Assembly: GCA_025602905.1 (NCBI GenBank)
Contig: JAHLKI010000006.1
Location: 1 to 64,000, forward strand
Reading direction: 5' to 3'
Source: Phlyctochytrium arcticum
Lineage: Eukaryota > Chytridiomycota > Chytridiomycetes > Chytridiales > Chytridiaceae
DNA length: 64,000 nt
The notes below the pieces were generated by a model. That model was not told the DNA's origin. It made no database searches and saw nothing but the letters and a program-made list of their open reading frames with translations. Positions 19,333-31,710 of this stretch are shown in pieces; the first letter of the stretch is position 1; each line of letters opens with the position of its first letter. The position numbers and the translations under genes were made by a program.

Positions 19333-21782
19333 TCAAATTCCAGCCCAGACATCCACCCCTTCCCCAGACTTGATCACCAGCCCCACAATTTCTTTTCCAA
19401 ATTCTTGGAGGACAACGACGTTCTTGATATATTCTGTCTCTACGTCCCAGTCGCGGGTACGGTGGAGGGTGCCGCTCAAAAGGGATGAGCGGAGGTGCGA
19501 TAGTTGGGTATCAAAATTCGGGTGTGAGGAGCGGTAAGTGGCTATTTCGGCGTGGAGGGATGAGAGGAGGGTGTATAGTGATGTAAAGGATGGTTTGGCG
19601 GAGTCACCCTCATCCGTATCCGCGTCCAGATCCGGGACGTGGTCGATCAAGTCCCCATGAACCAAGAGGAGATTGAGCAGCGGGTTCCCGCACGCAATAA
19701 GCGCCGAAACGACTCCAGTCAATGCGACATTGATTTCCATGGTCTGGTTTAAAAATGTCGAGAGTTTGGCCATCAGTTTTTGGAGGGCGGGTGCCCGGGA
19801 TAGGTTTGCGAGGTGGGATTGGATCTGGGAGGTAGGGAGAGGTTGGGTTGGGTTGCTGTGGAGCGGGGAGGAGGGGGATGAGAGGGTGAGCGAGGACATG
19901 GAGTTCGATAAAGAGGTGTCTAAGCGGAACGGGTGTTTGAGGCGGTGGGATGAGGATGGACGACTTGCTTCCCATGTTTGAGTGACAGACCGGGCTGTTC
20001 TGACCAACTCTTCTGCATCCTCCAAGTACGCTTCCAGTGACGTCTCTTGTTGTTGACCTTGTTGTTGCGTCACCCCGTCTTGGCCTTGATCCTGATCCAA
20101 AAACTCCAAAAAGCGTTGAACACCATCCATCTGCTGTTGGACATCCAAGACATCCGTCAATTCCAGACCCGCCGCATGCGCCAAACTGGGAAACAAGAGA
20201 TTTAAAGTCAGAGTCGGGTACAGGGATAACAGGAGGCTAAAGAGTTGGAGGGTGGCGATGACGACGTGTTCGGAAAGCGAGTTGATTTTGGAGAGAAGAA
20301 TGTCGCGGACATGCAGTGTAATGTCCTTTGACGATACCGGCCGGTCAGTGTCATCCTTTTCATCATCATCCTCTTCTTCAGATAACAGCCACTGAACCAT
20401 GGATTCTCCCAGCCGCTGCTCGGTACATTCACTCACCAACCGCCCAATATAAAACAACATGGCGACACAACTCCCGTCAAAATCAGAGGCAGCCTCAAAT
20501 TGGGGCTGGACGACTTGTCGCAGGAACGCGCGCCGGAATTCAGTCAGGATTTGGGTGGCCAGCGGGTTGGGTGAACGGGCCAGGACGGCTTGGATGAATC
20601 GCAGGTGGGTGGACAACGCGTCCAAGTCTCGCGAGAATGTTAGAGTTGCGTAGTCGGATGCTTGTGGGTAGTTTACAGTGCGGCCCTGCGTATTACCACC
20701 ACTCCGCAAGAGGATCCCTTCCGGTAATCGATGCGGCAATGAGGAAAACATGCCGCCCAACCCGGCACTCACAATAACCATGGCGAAATCACTGGATGCG
20801 ATATAGTGTTGGAGGTCGGGGTGGTCTATTTGAAGAATGAGCAGGCAGGATGCTCGGGCCATGTCGCCTTGTTTCCCGTCGAGATGGACAAAGCGTGATA
20901 GATGGTCAAAAAGCGGGAATGTGTATGCGGCTTGGTTGGTTGTGGAATCAACAGACTGACCGACTAGGCCTCCTACTGATGAAGACGATGCTGGTGATGA
21001 TGATGCCAGATCTGCGGATGATCCTTCTCTTGGTCCCTTCTGGTCCACATTGGCCGGTACATGATGCTTTCGGAAAAAGAGTGCAGCAAGAGTCGGCAGC
21101 TCCTGGATCTTGATGGCCACATTCGCTTCCAACTAAATCACCCAAATATAAACAAACTCAATCAATAACCCAAAACATCAAGCATTTACCTCAAGCACGA
21201 CATCATCACAACCATCATCACTCGCGACCGCCCTTCGTATCACAGCATCCACGGCTCCATGCAAGGACGCATGAAACAGACTCTCGCCTTCCAAGAGACT
21301 GATGAGACTCGACAGGCTTTGAATGACTTCGGACCGGAATCCTGGGGGCGTGTCGGTGCCCGACAACTGTACGAGTTGTCCCAGCATATCCGTATTCAAA
21401 AAAAGCTCTGCACAAGGACTTGATGATGCCTATACACCGACCCAATGAGTCGTTTGTTTATCTCTGGGCCAGTACACCCATGCATGCATTATGTTACCTG
21501 TCGACTATCAACCATACTCTGCTCCCTCAATAATATGTCCTCCATCTCTTGCAGCGCCATCGGAATCCTCGTATCCCGGACATGACGGGCCCCACTCTCC
21601 CGCGCCAAATCCCATTCTTGCAAATCAGTCACAATAGCTTCCCAACAATCCTCAAACTGGCAAACCTCAATGAGTATGGGAATATGATGGTTATGACAAT
21701 CTATACATACCTTGCCGAGGAGGTTGTCGGTACCTCGGACTGTTCGTTGGACGTGGTCCCGCAATTTCGTAAAGAAATCCAT
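19333..21782 (-). CDS. FHIP: FHF complex subunit, HOOK-interacting protein (FHIP/RAI16-like)
   Basis: Four exons (21782-21711, 21656-21498, 21429-21190, 21132-19333) give 756 aa. Family features in order: N-terminal helices with FEDCWEAIVTDLQEW; MLGQLVQLSGTDTPPGFRSE, which matches the 'L-LG-ADCPPGM-QQVL' helix; then the hallmark FPLFDHLSRFVHLDGKQGDM with ARASCLLIL. The DFAMVIVSAGLGGMFSSLP segment follows, and a C-terminal helical half ends in the VVVLQEFGKEIVGLVIKS stretch. Known: FHIP bridges Hook and FTS to dynein for early-endosome or nuclear-envelope cargo, and the filamentous fungal FhipA does this in hyphae. It acts in the cytosol on vesicles. A Gln-rich low-complexity insert (DQDQGQDGVTQQQGQQQ) lies mid-protein. 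The third exon contains a Ser/Cys-rich ASSSPCAELF join. Confidence 0.85.
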
Positions 21783-22212
21783 AATTTGGCTCTATTCCCT
21801 TCCCACCTCAGATTCAGCCTAGTTTCCTTCTGCTGGGATTTCTAGTTGGATGTTTTCCTTGGTCGATTCTAGTGCTGGAAATGTCAAGAATGCCAGTCAA
21901 ATTTGGGCCGTCAGTTGTGACCAGAGTTGTGACCAAACCGCATAGCAGACGTTACACACACCAGTAACCCTAAACGCCGTCTCAAAAGGCAGTGGGAAAA
22001 TGATAGCAAGTATTAGTAAGAGGAAAGTCCATGTATGAAAAGAAAGGGTGTACAGAATAAGTAAAACTACAATGACAAATGCGCGGTGCAAGTAACTTCA
22101 CCCGTAGCTACATCAAGAGAAAGAACTATGCGAATTTGGTTATCCGAAAGAGAGAAACGAAAATAAAACTAAAAGTGAAATGAGGTTATTCAGAGTGGAG
22201 GAAAAAGAGCGT
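21783..22212. other. intergenic spacer
   Basis: 430 bp between the start of FHIP and the 3' end of the SNF2 gene, both on the minus strand. It contains a direct doublet (AGTTGTGACCAGAGTTGTGAC at 21912-21932). No gene seen. Confidence 0.6.
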
Positions 22213-25200
22213 CTAGTTGATTTCGATGGCTTCACTCGATGATTGCCGAACGAGATTGTTGTTGTTGTTGACGTTGAACAACATCATGAGATCGCCGACA
22301 CTCAGCCGTTGTCGCTGCAAATTACCGCCAGATCCTTCGTTCATGGCGGCATCAAACAGTTCCTGCTTTTTGGCCTGCAACTCCAAGATACGGTCCTCGA
22401 TGGTATCGGCAATGGTGACGCGGTGGATGGTGACCTGCTTCAACTGTCCAAGACGGTGAACACGGTCCATGGCCTGGTTCTCGACGGCCGGGTTCCACCA
22501 ACAATCCAAAAGAATAACGTGGTTGGCACAAGTCAAGTTCAATCCCAGACTTCCGCACTTGAGAGAAACGAGGATAATGTTGGTCTGGGGATCCGTGCGC
22601 AGCTGGCGGAGCGCTTCGTCACGCTCAGTGGCCGACATTCGGCCGTCGTAGCGGGAGCACTTAAATCGTCCATCCTTGGTGTGCAGGCGACGCTCGATAA
22701 TGTCAAGGAATCCAGTGAATTGGGAAAATACAATCACTTTCTCGCCCGGCGTCTCCTCTCGGATCTTGGTCAACGTCCGCATCAAAACATCAATCTTTGT
22801 GCTGGAAAGAGAGTGCTCGTGGGCGGCTTGAGCCACCAAATCTTCCAGAATCTCGTCTTCGACTCCCTGCAAAGTCATAACGGCCGATCCCTTGCCTTTG
22901 ATGGAAGAAATGTCGTCTTTGGGAGCATCCTTATTGACCTTTTGCTTAAAGAAATCCACAGACAAGAGGTCGCCCAGTTCCACATTGGCCCGACAAGTGG
23001 GACACGGTTTGGCGCCAGATACCGTAGCCATATGCTGAACAGACGCTGTCAAACATTCTCTACAAAAGATGTGTCCACACATATTGAGCACAGCGTCTGT
23101 CATGGCGTCCATGCAAATTGCACACTCCTGGTCCAAGTCGGATTCTTCTAGACGTCGTCGCACGTCGGGGGAAAGAGCATTGAAGAGTGCCTCATTTCGA
23201 TCCTCCCTCGCGGACTCGGTCAGTTGCTGCTCAGGGGACATTTTCTCCAAATCTTTACCCATAAGCGAAGGGTGGCAGCTGTTTCAAGTCATTTAGTATG
23301 TCAAGCAATGCGACACCACATATAGCAAAAACTCACCATGCTTGCCGCAATCGAAGGAGTAAAACCAAGATGTTCGTGTAATTCTTGAGGACCGTTCCTG
23401 CTCGCACATACTTGTTGAATCGAATCTGGATGCCGGTTTCCAGGGCTTTGTAAAACTCGCGCTCTGGATCCGTAAATTGCTCGCGGACGATATCCATTTG
23501 CTTGGGAGGAAGCAAGATGATGGGTTGCCCGTCCAATGAAGACTTTTTGTTACGACGCAAGCAAATGGCTTGCATAAGTCCCTGCACACGGCCGATAGCC
23601 AGGTTGTGATTGTGCATTTTGAACGGTTGCACAATTTGAGTCCGGAACGTCGTCCAGTCACAAAAGGGCTATATAAGCTCCATATCAGAATACCATTAAA
23701 CGCGTCACAACAAAAATAAGACCTACCTGAATTCTCAAGAACTTGACCAAGCTATACAATTCCTCAATGTTATTTTGCAACGGTGTACCGGTCAAACACC
23801 ATCGATATTTTGCATCGAGTTGGTAGCACGCCTTGGCCATGCCTGTGCCGCGATTCTTGATAAAGTGAGCCTCATCCAGAATAACTCGTCGCCAGTTAAT
23901 CTTGAAGACGGGACCCGCCATCCGACGCGCGAGATCCATATCAAGATCCTCATTCTTCTTATCCGACTTTGGCCATTCACGCGCAATGATAGAGTACGAG
24001 GAAATGACTACATCAAAGTCCTTGATACGAGCAGGCGACTTTTCTCGCCGCGGCCCATAGTACATCAGAATTTTGACCGCGTTCGGAGCCTTTTCACTCA
24101 GCTCTTGCTGCCACTGAAACAGCAATGATACGGGCGCGATGATGAGAGTCGGGCGCGGGTCTGCACCGCGATTGGAAAGGATGGTAGCGATACTCTGAAT
24201 TGTTTTACCGAGTCCCATATCATCAGCCAAAATTCCGCCTGCGTTGGTACCGTTTTCCATCTTCAACATCCATTCCAATCCAAGCTTTTGATGTTCCATC
24301 AGCTCAACCTTTAGTTGGGGGGGAGTAGGCAGTCGCCTTTCCTTTGGAGTAACCTCGGACGTGTGCTCTACGTTCTGCAAAAGCTCCCGCAATCGCTCCT
24401 CCGCCTCCTTCTCACTGATGGGCGCTTCGTAGAAATCGTCTACAATACGCTGTTGGAACGGTGACGAGATGAGATCAGCGCTCAAGAATGCATTGTACCC
24501 CGGCGAGTTTGATTGGAAGCCGGGCTTGCCGTGTAACGAAGGGATGGAGGACTCGTATCCAGGTTTTGATACTGGCATGGGCATTGGAACGTTGCTTGAT
24601 CCGCCAGGCACATTCAGCGCAGCCAGCCATTGAGCGACTCGATCGCCGGCGGAGCCCTGTGCGTCTTCTCCAGCTTTTGCGCCGGATGTTGTTGGTAGAT
24701 GAGGATTGTGGTGCGCTCCGTGCAAAGGCGTACCGTTACGTTGCGCCAACCATTGATTATGCCGTGCGTCCTCTTGGCGTTGTCGTTCGGCAATCTGTAA
24801 GGCAACTTGCAAGGCTGCTGCGGGACCACTAGCAGTCACTGGGGGTGCAGTGATGGGCTGTCCAGAAGGTACTGGCCACGCCCCTGGAACAGTCGGTGAC
24901 CACGCTCCCTTCTGTGGCGTGGTAGGTATCCCTGGAGGCTGAAATGGCCAGGTCGGCTTTTGTGGCGTGGTGGGTGGCCCCTGTGTTGGCATGGGCATTG
25001 GTTGCTTTCCCTTTTGTGGCGTGGTGGGCCGACCGAAAATGGGATAGGGTGTGGCTTTACCCTTGGAAGGAGAGGCTGTGGAAGGGCCTGGAAGCGACGC
25101 GTAATTAGGACGGGAATAAGCCATATTGAGGAGACTGTCTGCACTCATGGGGTTTAGCTTTGGCAGAGTGGAAGAACTACCAATGACAGGGGAGGAGGGA

Positions 25201-26067
25201 CTAGAATTTGATGCGATAGTGTCGGCATCATCCAGAGCCACGGCAGTTCCGCCCGTGTAGCTAGTGATTTGTAGATCATCGTCCAGATCCCCAGCAAATG
25301 GTTCGGTTTGAGACGAGACGCGCTGTTCTTCCTCATACAGCTCACGCGCAAATGCCGCATCCTCAGCTTCTTGTTCTCGTCGCTTTTGGAGCTCCGCGGA
25401 TGCCTGCTCTTCAGTGTCCCACTGCTGCTGTAATCTCCGGGCAAGCTCCTCATCTTCTTTGCTGTGGTAGAAGCCCCCGCTGGGACCGGGTTCGTCGCCG
25501 GTCAAGTCAAAGATCAAGGAATCTTCGTCATCGCTCGACAGTGTTCCACTTTGTTCTTTGTTGTAATGCGTTTGTAGCCTACGCGCCAACTCTTCGTCCG
25601 AGACTTTTTTCTGTAAGGCCTTTGCCTGTGCTTCCCGTGTTGCCTGTGCTGAGAGAGGTGTAATTGAAGGGATGACTGGCGAGCTCACTCGAGATCGCTT
25701 GGGGAAATCAAATGACTCTGTAGTCTAGATTGAAAGGATAGTGAGTTTGTGTACAGCGTGAAAATCTTTAGCCATGTTTACATACTTCTTCAAAGGGACG
25801 CTTGGAGGCAGATTGTGAAGGTTGTCCACCCATCAGGGCTTCCAAAAAATCGGGTACGGTTGGGTAGTTGGAAGATAATACGGAACGCTGCGACTGAGAC
25901 TCCAAATTTGAAGCAGTCGAAGACTGCCTTGTCAGTCCATCCTTTCCATTGATTGCACCGGGTTCCAATCGTGTTTCTGATGTGTTTTCCTTGTTTTCCT
26001 GCTCTGCTGCTGGTGCATTCGTCGTCGCGACAGCCGGTCCGGCTGGCGGCGGAGTGGGGTTGGCCAT
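22213..26067 (-). CDS. SNF2-family ATPase with RING finger (Rad16/Uls1/HLTF type)
   Basis: Four introns-free blocks in order: 26067-25786, 25724-23727, 23668-23337 and 23278-22213, giving about 1225 aa. The N-terminus (MANPTPPPAGPAVATTNAP) leads to three UIM-like acidic helices in the first 240 residues (DEELARRLQTHYNKE, DEELARRLQQQWDTEE, DAAFARELYEEE). A Pro-rich linker with TTPQKG-type repeats follows. Helicase motifs: ILADDMGLGKTIQSIATIL (Walker A), ILDEAHFIKN (DEAH box) and RWCLTGTPLQNNIEELYSL. A C3HC4 RING (CAICMD ... CGHIFC ... CPTC) sits between the helicase lobes, followed by EKVIVFSQFTGFLDIIE, LGLNLTCANHVILLD and AMDRVHRLGQ. This split-RING layout marks the Rad5/Rad16/Uls1 class of ubiquitin-ligase/translocases in repair and chromatin. 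No HIRAN domain was seen, which argues against Rad5/HLTF. LRQACCHPSL is restored across the last intron. Confidence 0.92.
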
Positions 26068-26352
26068 GACCCTTAAGTTCGTGTCTATCTGAGCTCCTTT
26101 TGACTGTCCTCTTCTAACTATTAAGCCACTATGTCCCCTGCGAGGTAGTTCCAAGGATATTCTATGCGGTTTCGAGCTTGAATGGTATCAGAAACTTCAG
26201 GAAAAGGGACGCTGCGAGGTCTTCGCGTCAGACTCGCCGACCATTGCATTGCACAGCCACTTCCCGTGACTGTAAGCCTCGCTTCGAGTCGCTGTCGTGG
26301 AACTCTCCGCGACAACGTAGAGAAAAGCATTTCCTCAGATCACGGCAAAGAC
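26068..26352. promoter_or_regulatory. divergent promoter region (SNF2-RING gene / LYR gene)
   Basis: Only 285 bp separate the two predicted start codons, so both genes must share this flank. No TATA box is obvious. An upstream in-frame ATG at 26182 would extend the LYR protein by 57 residues and shorten the gap to 114 bp. Confidence 0.5.
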
Positions 26353-26697
26353 ATGAACAAGATATCCATACCGCACAAGCCGTCGCTACAACTCTTCAGG
26401 GACGCTCTTCGGGCTGCCCGCACGCAGAACGGTTACAACACAACCTTGGGCACTTTGTCAAATCCCGCCTCAGCTTCTCATCAAAAAGTTGAACCCCCCC
26501 GAGCCGAGCCCCATCAACGAAAGCTGCGAGCCAACGTCCGTGAGCTTTTTGAGTTTTACCGGACGGAAACAAGGGCAGAGAAGGTTCAAGAACTCCTGAA
26601 TATGGGCAAGCACGATATCGAGGTCCTGAAGGCGCTGGCGCTGGCAGAAGATATGTGTGGATTAGGACGAAATCACTCACAAAAACCGCAAGAGTAG
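26353..26697 (+). CDS. LYR-motif (Complex1_LYR) mitochondrial protein
   Basis: A 114-residue single-exon protein. The start at 26353 opens MNKISIPHKPSLQLFRDALR, so the LYR tripeptide position reads LFR followed by the usual basic helix (ALRAARTQ). Later helices read KLRANVRELFEFYR (the conserved 'R-n-v-r-F' region) and EKVQELLNMGKHDIEVLKAL, which matches the third helix of small LYR proteins. Known: these bind acyl carrier protein in mitochondria and act as subunits or assembly factors for respiratory complexes and Fe-S insertion. The subfamily (LYRM7/Mzm1-like or other) cannot be fixed. An upstream ATG (26182) would add an Arg-rich leader (LRGLRVRLADH) that could be a mitochondrial presequence, so the true start is open. 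Confidence 0.7.
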   Translation: MNKISIPHKPSLQLFRDALRAARTQNGYNTTLGTLSNPASASHQKVEPPRAEPHQRKLRANVRELFEFYRTETRAEKVQELLNMGKHDIEVLKALALAEDMCGLGRNHSQKPQE

Positions 26698-26998
26698 TGT
26701 CATCAAGACCATATTTTCCGGCCGTACATTTGTATGTCAAGGACGAAAGGGGACCTATTTGCTCTCCTATAGATGTGGGATGGGAATCCCTATGTATTTA
26801 TTTGTTTTTTTCCTTCACTTCTGTCACTTCTGTATATACCTACGAACTAAGGTAGTTCTATCTGCAAAGCAAGGAGTCCCTATGATTGCCGTGTCCATGA
26901 AACTAGCTACGCACCCTACAACTATTTCCGATGGAAGAAAAATGTCTAGGGTGTCCTATCTTTCGGGGAACAATTGCTCCCCACGCCTACACCTTGGT
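26698..26998. other. intergenic spacer between convergent genes
   Basis: Overlapping 3' flanks of the LYR gene and the pyridoxal kinase gene. No gene seen. Confidence 0.6.
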
Positions 26999-28268
26999 TC
27001 AAATGGGAATAGTTTTATGCCACCGCTCCGGATTCTCCAACCATTTCCGACTTTGCACGATCGCCAGTTCATGGCACCTCCAGCGTGCTGCCGCTTCCTC
27101 AGCGTTCGCCCCCTGGTTTGCCCCTTCGGGCAACGTAGCAACCTTGATATTATTCACGCGAACTGTCTCTTTGAGGACACATTGAATTGAGTCTGTAGCG
27201 CGAACACAAGCATCCTGGATAGAGTCAGGGTGTTCATTGAGATGGGCGAGCAGCAATGCAGAGAATAGATCGCCGGTTCCGGTGAAATATCCGGGTATCT
27301 TGTCAAATGGTATGATGAATCTGGAGGGTGTGGGGTGTGATGGGGATGCACTTTTGGAGCCAATAAGGAAGAGGGAGTCATTGGCGTGCTCGGGGCGGTC
27401 TTTCAGCTCAACAGTGGTGATGATGACAATGGGGATGCCTATATTGTGAAGTTTATCACAGGCTTGAATGGCAGTCGGTACCGAGGTGACTTCAATGCCT
27501 GTGAGCAAACTTTTTGATGCAACGGTAAGTATCGGTTGAAGTTGACCTAGGCCTTGCTATGGGAGGGATCCTACCTGGCTTCGAATCCGTTTGGCGTAAC
27601 AACATCAGCCAGGGGGCATAATAGGTCACGATACATTGGCAAAACTTCACTCGGCACGTACATTCGGCCTTCATCTCCCATCACTGGATCCAGTACTAGA
27701 ATCCGAGAATCTTTACTGTTAGCAACATTTGTCTTTCTCACTCAAACACAGCTCCGCACTCACCAAATGTGAACTTTACATCATTGACCGCCTTCAGTTT
27801 TTGAACCAGTTTGACGATAACTTCCAATGACGAAACTTGACCAATATAACCGGTCAACAAATGTGAGTAATCCGGCAGCATCCCATTTGCCTCCAATCCA
27901 TCTATCAGAGTTTGTAATTGGTCTCCGTTGAGTCGTTCACCCTTCACCGTTGGGTATCCTAAATTCAGTCCATTAGCCCTGTACTCTGCTTCCCGTCACA
28001 ACCAACGGAGTATTTACCAGAATGATTGGAGAAATGTACTGCATTCAAGGGATCCACATCGTATCCTAGAATCTGCAGCGGAAACGTTGCCGCCTTATTC
28101 CCTAAATCATAGTCCAAAAAATGTAAGTTTCGAGTGGGTGGCCAACCTTTTTGGCACGGCATACCGGCGCAGGGCAAAGAGGGTTCACTGACCTACATAG
28201 CCATACACAACGTGAGACTGGATTGAGAGGACCCGTCGCTTTGTGCTTCTTGGTGGAGAGGCGGCCAT
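26999..28268 (-). CDS. PDXK: pyridoxal kinase
   Basis: Phosphorylates pyridoxal, pyridoxine and pyridoxamine in the vitamin B6 salvage route; cytosolic. Five exons (28268-28193, 28101-28018, 27958-27764, 27710-27575, 27509-26999) give 333 aa. Conserved blocks across the joins: [86 protein letters not shown] and [24 protein letters not shown] [20 protein letters not shown], which carries the anion hole and catalytic Asp of ribokinase-fold B6 kinases. All features of an active enzyme are present and length is normal. Introns are 58-91 nt with canonical ends. It is head-to-head with an S/T/P-rich gene about 900 bp away. Confidence 0.96.
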
Positions 28269-29169
28269 TTTGTATTTCGAGGCCTGCGAAACTTCGAAAT
28301 TTCCGGTCAAACAATCACAAACAGTTGGTCACGTGACGAGATCGTCGAGTCTGACCGTCTGAATCCTGATTCTACCTAGGACCACACATACAGTCTTGTA
28401 GAATGACATACTCCTGCATCCAAGTGCATCCAAGTTTATTAGATCCTGAAAAGCCTGTCATAAGAAAGGCTTTATGGATGATTATTTCGAGGATTCAGGT
28501 AGAAAGAGATCAAAAGGTATTCTAGCAAATACTCCGACAAGCCAAAAAAAAACAACTCTCGAATCTCGCAACTGATTTATGAACGTGGATTCGTGATAAA
28601 TCTCAAATGGTTCTAGCTGCCATGTGTCACTCCCTCCAGATGTGATGTTTTGTCGCGTCAAGCAGACTGACGCGTTTGTCGGGTCTTCCCACACTTTTGC
28701 TCGATGGCGATGGACGGTACAATGTCGTCAAGTTGAGTTTTAATGGAGTATGGCCGTCTCGGCGGAGCTTTCATAGATCACTTGGCAGTTGTTGTCCGGA
28801 GGTATGTTCATACGGATCCACAAAAGTTCATCTTACCATTAGACGAATCGCAATCCATGGCATCATGTTGAACAAGAGTATACCTTTGACTTGAGATGAT
28901 ACATTTCTTTGTACCGTCAATCATTCCCTGTTTGTTTTGATTCAGTGCTAACAGATCGTGCTAAAAAAAATTACCCGTAAAGGAGTTAAACGCTAACCGG
29001 ATTAGAGTTAAAAAAAATCCTCCGAGAATCTCTCAAAAACATTCCGAGGGACATAAACAATAACGCTTGAGCACCCCAGGAAATGGGATCTGCCAGTCTG
29101 TTGCCCAAGATGGGAAATTGAGCATTTTTTGTTTCTTGAAGAGTGAGCAAAAAGAAAAAGATTGGAAGG
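28269..29169. other. intergenic region between divergent genes
   Basis: About 900 bp that should hold the promoters of the pyridoxal kinase and low-complexity genes. Contains a doublet of CATCCAAGTG/CATCCAAGTT at about 28418-28437. No gene, repeat array or RNA gene recognised. Confidence 0.55.
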
Positions 29170-30894
29170 ATGTTTGCATCGCTGTATTCGCCCCCGTTGT
29201 ATACAAGCGCCCCTATTAGATCCACCCCATCCCTCACACAACTGATTCCATCCTACGCGTCGTCAGTGTCTCATACGCATCTCACATCTTCTTCCTTGTC
29301 GTCTCTACTCGATGGCGACATTACTGCCCTCTGTGGCCGCCGTCTGCGTTTATCCAAGAGTTTGATTGCGGCTGCAGTACCCAGGGGCATGGCGGCGGGA
29401 CCGGGGCATGCTCGTGGTGGTGGGGGAAAACGGAAAGGGAAAAAACGGGGCGGGAAGAAGAGTCATGGTAACTCTAGGAATGGATCTGGCGCGAGTACGC
29501 GGCGGACAAGTACGGAGGACCTGGGAGGAACGGCAGGCACCATCAATCCCGTCATTCTTCCTAAAAATAAAGTCAGATCCTCCCATAAAGTCACACCGTC
29601 CACTCGATCCTCACTCACCAAACTCCCGAGCACGACCACATCTTCTATAGCATCCATCACTGCCTCCTCCACGACTCTCGTCAAACGGGCACTGCGGTCC
29701 ATTACGCAGCGCAGTAATAGTACGACGGCTCTCCCGCCGCGGCGCTATTCGAATGGTCAAGTCCCACCCGTTATAAAATCCCATCCGCATCTGTCAACCC
29801 GGAATAGTACTGGAAAGAATATCCACTGGGGACCACGTCGACGTTCGCTGACTACCACGACAGTGCTGCCTGGACCCGTGAGGTCCCAGATTGTGCCTGT
29901 GAAGGACATAAAGACTCCTCAAGTGGGTCGTCCGCTCTCTGCCGCCATCAAGACGACCCTGCCTGTTCCGGGGCTACCAACGCCACCACTATCCTCTCCC
30001 CGTCGAGCAACTTCGGCCTCCTCCGTACTCTCACCCATCACGACAACACTCCCGTCACCCCAACAACTCCATTCAACCGTGACAACACTCATCCGGGACC
30101 CAACTCCTTTGACCTACCCGACTCTTACCCGTCCAGCATCCGCCGCCATCCTTCCTTCTCCGCCCAAAACAGCGTCTCCGTCCCCGGGCGGATTTACCAT
30201 CCGCGTTCGTAGCGCAGCAGGAGTTCGGAGCCAATTGCTCTGTGAGGCCCAAGACTCTCAGGACGCCACAATTACTCCCTCACGCCCGTCATCGACTCGA
30301 TCCCGGTCCACCGTGACCTTAAGCTCTTCTCTATCCTGTCCATTGACGACCACAACATTGGTTGAACAAAACACTGTTGTGCCCTTACCCCCACCGGGCC
30401 ACCCTCCCCCGCGACCTCTCTCGGGGTCAACGCAGAAACAGGGAGATACACCACCCCCTCTCAAACGGCACGTCCCACCGAAACGGTCAACGAGTGCGTC
30501 ACCTCACAAACATTCCCAAAAGTTTAAATTGCGGAAACCTGGTAAATCACCACAAAATCACATCCATTATCAACATCACTCATTCTAACCATTTCTTATA
30601 GAGTACCCAAAAAGAAGCCACCCCTCGCTCAAACCCAAGCCCAAGCACTCCACCCCTCATCATCCCCCAACAACTACCATAACCCCCTCCATCTCCCCCA
30701 CATCATCAAGGACCTTCCCGTCGTCGCATCCCTGCCCAATTACATCCCGCCAACACCGCCGGGCCGAAATCATGTATTTGAATGCCATCATGCGGGTGAT
30801 TGAAGAACAGGCTTGGGCGGATGTGATGGAGGAGAAGGCTAAAGGAAAGGCTGGGGTGTCTGTTGTTGTTGAGCGGAGCACGGTTGGAGTTTAG
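29170..30894 (+). CDS. Ser/Thr/Pro-rich low-complexity protein, unknown
   Basis: Exons 29170-30541 and 30602-30894 (60-nt intron, GTAAAT ... TTATAG) give 554 aa. Start MFASLYSPPLYTS. A Gly/Lys/Arg-rich patch (about residues 80-105; GHARGGGGKRKGKKRGGKK) precedes a long disordered Ser/Thr/Pro/Arg segment with many SP and TP sites. A short C-terminal helix-forming tail (AEIMYLNAIMRVIEEQAWAD) is the only region likely to fold and may be the functional motif. The basic patch suggests nuclear location or nucleic-acid binding. No domain recognised. It counts as a gene because the frame is long, joined by a good intron, and codon-biased throughout. Confidence 0.6.
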
Positions 30895-31710
30895 TGCTGC
30901 GCTTTTGTAGGACAATGTTCCCACACCTCCAAAAACAGCACACTCAAGAACGACGATATAGAGAAATGTTGTAATGACAGAGTTTGAAATGTTTTGGGTG
31001 TAAAAGAGAAAGAATTAAACAAGAAAAAAAAAGTAATAAAAACAACAGAAAAAAAGGAAAGCATATTACAGAAAAGGGTACTAAAGAAAAACAGCGACAG
31101 TTTGTCGGTGTTTTTTGTTTTTTTTGTTGGCTATAGTAAATCAACTAAAGGATTGGTCTTGGAGAGTATACTGGGCGAAAAAGAAAAAGTCCGTTTTGGT
31201 TTTGATGGAGATTTGGTTGTGAGCGCGCGGTCAAAGGAGTGCGCAACCGTTCCGAATCACTTTGTCAGTCCTTCCCGATATCGAAAACCAGGCATTCATC
31301 CAGAAGGAAAAAACAAAAGGTAAAAAAGAATGCTACAATAAAGTTTCAAATGTCCAAAGAACAAAAGGGTTCCAATCATTCTTGTTGGCGGTGGCGGACA
31401 GAAAAAAGGGTGTTTTTTCACGAAAAAAAAGTGTGTGTTGGTTGCGGGCAAGAGCAAAGGATACTTCAAGCCGAATGTCGCGAGAGGTTGTGTGTGTGCG
31501 TCTTGGTATCAATAGTAGTAATGATGGAGTGTGAACGAGTCAAACAGAATGTTGTTGCGTCCATATTAGTTTCGGTGAGGGGGTTCAGTTGTTTGACTTC
31601 AAGAAGGGAGAAAATATTTGACAGGAGAGAGATGTTGCGGGGTTGTTTTTTTACAGGTGGAGGAGGAGGGACAGGTGAACGTTTTTGAGAAAATAGCACC
31701 AGATGGATAT
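30895..31710. other. intergenic region between convergent genes
   Basis: A-rich spacer with many poly-A runs; open frames here are A-rich read-through of little worth. No gene seen. Confidence 0.55.

Noticed and set aside
22243..23151. 302-codon plus-strand open frame
   Set aside because: Exactly antisense to the SNF2-RING exon with helicase and RING motifs; its peptide has no domain.
27560..27590. GGCTTCGAATCC resembling a tRNA T-loop
   Set aside because: It is the coding sequence of the PNGFEA motif of pyridoxal kinase on the other strand; no cloverleaf around it.
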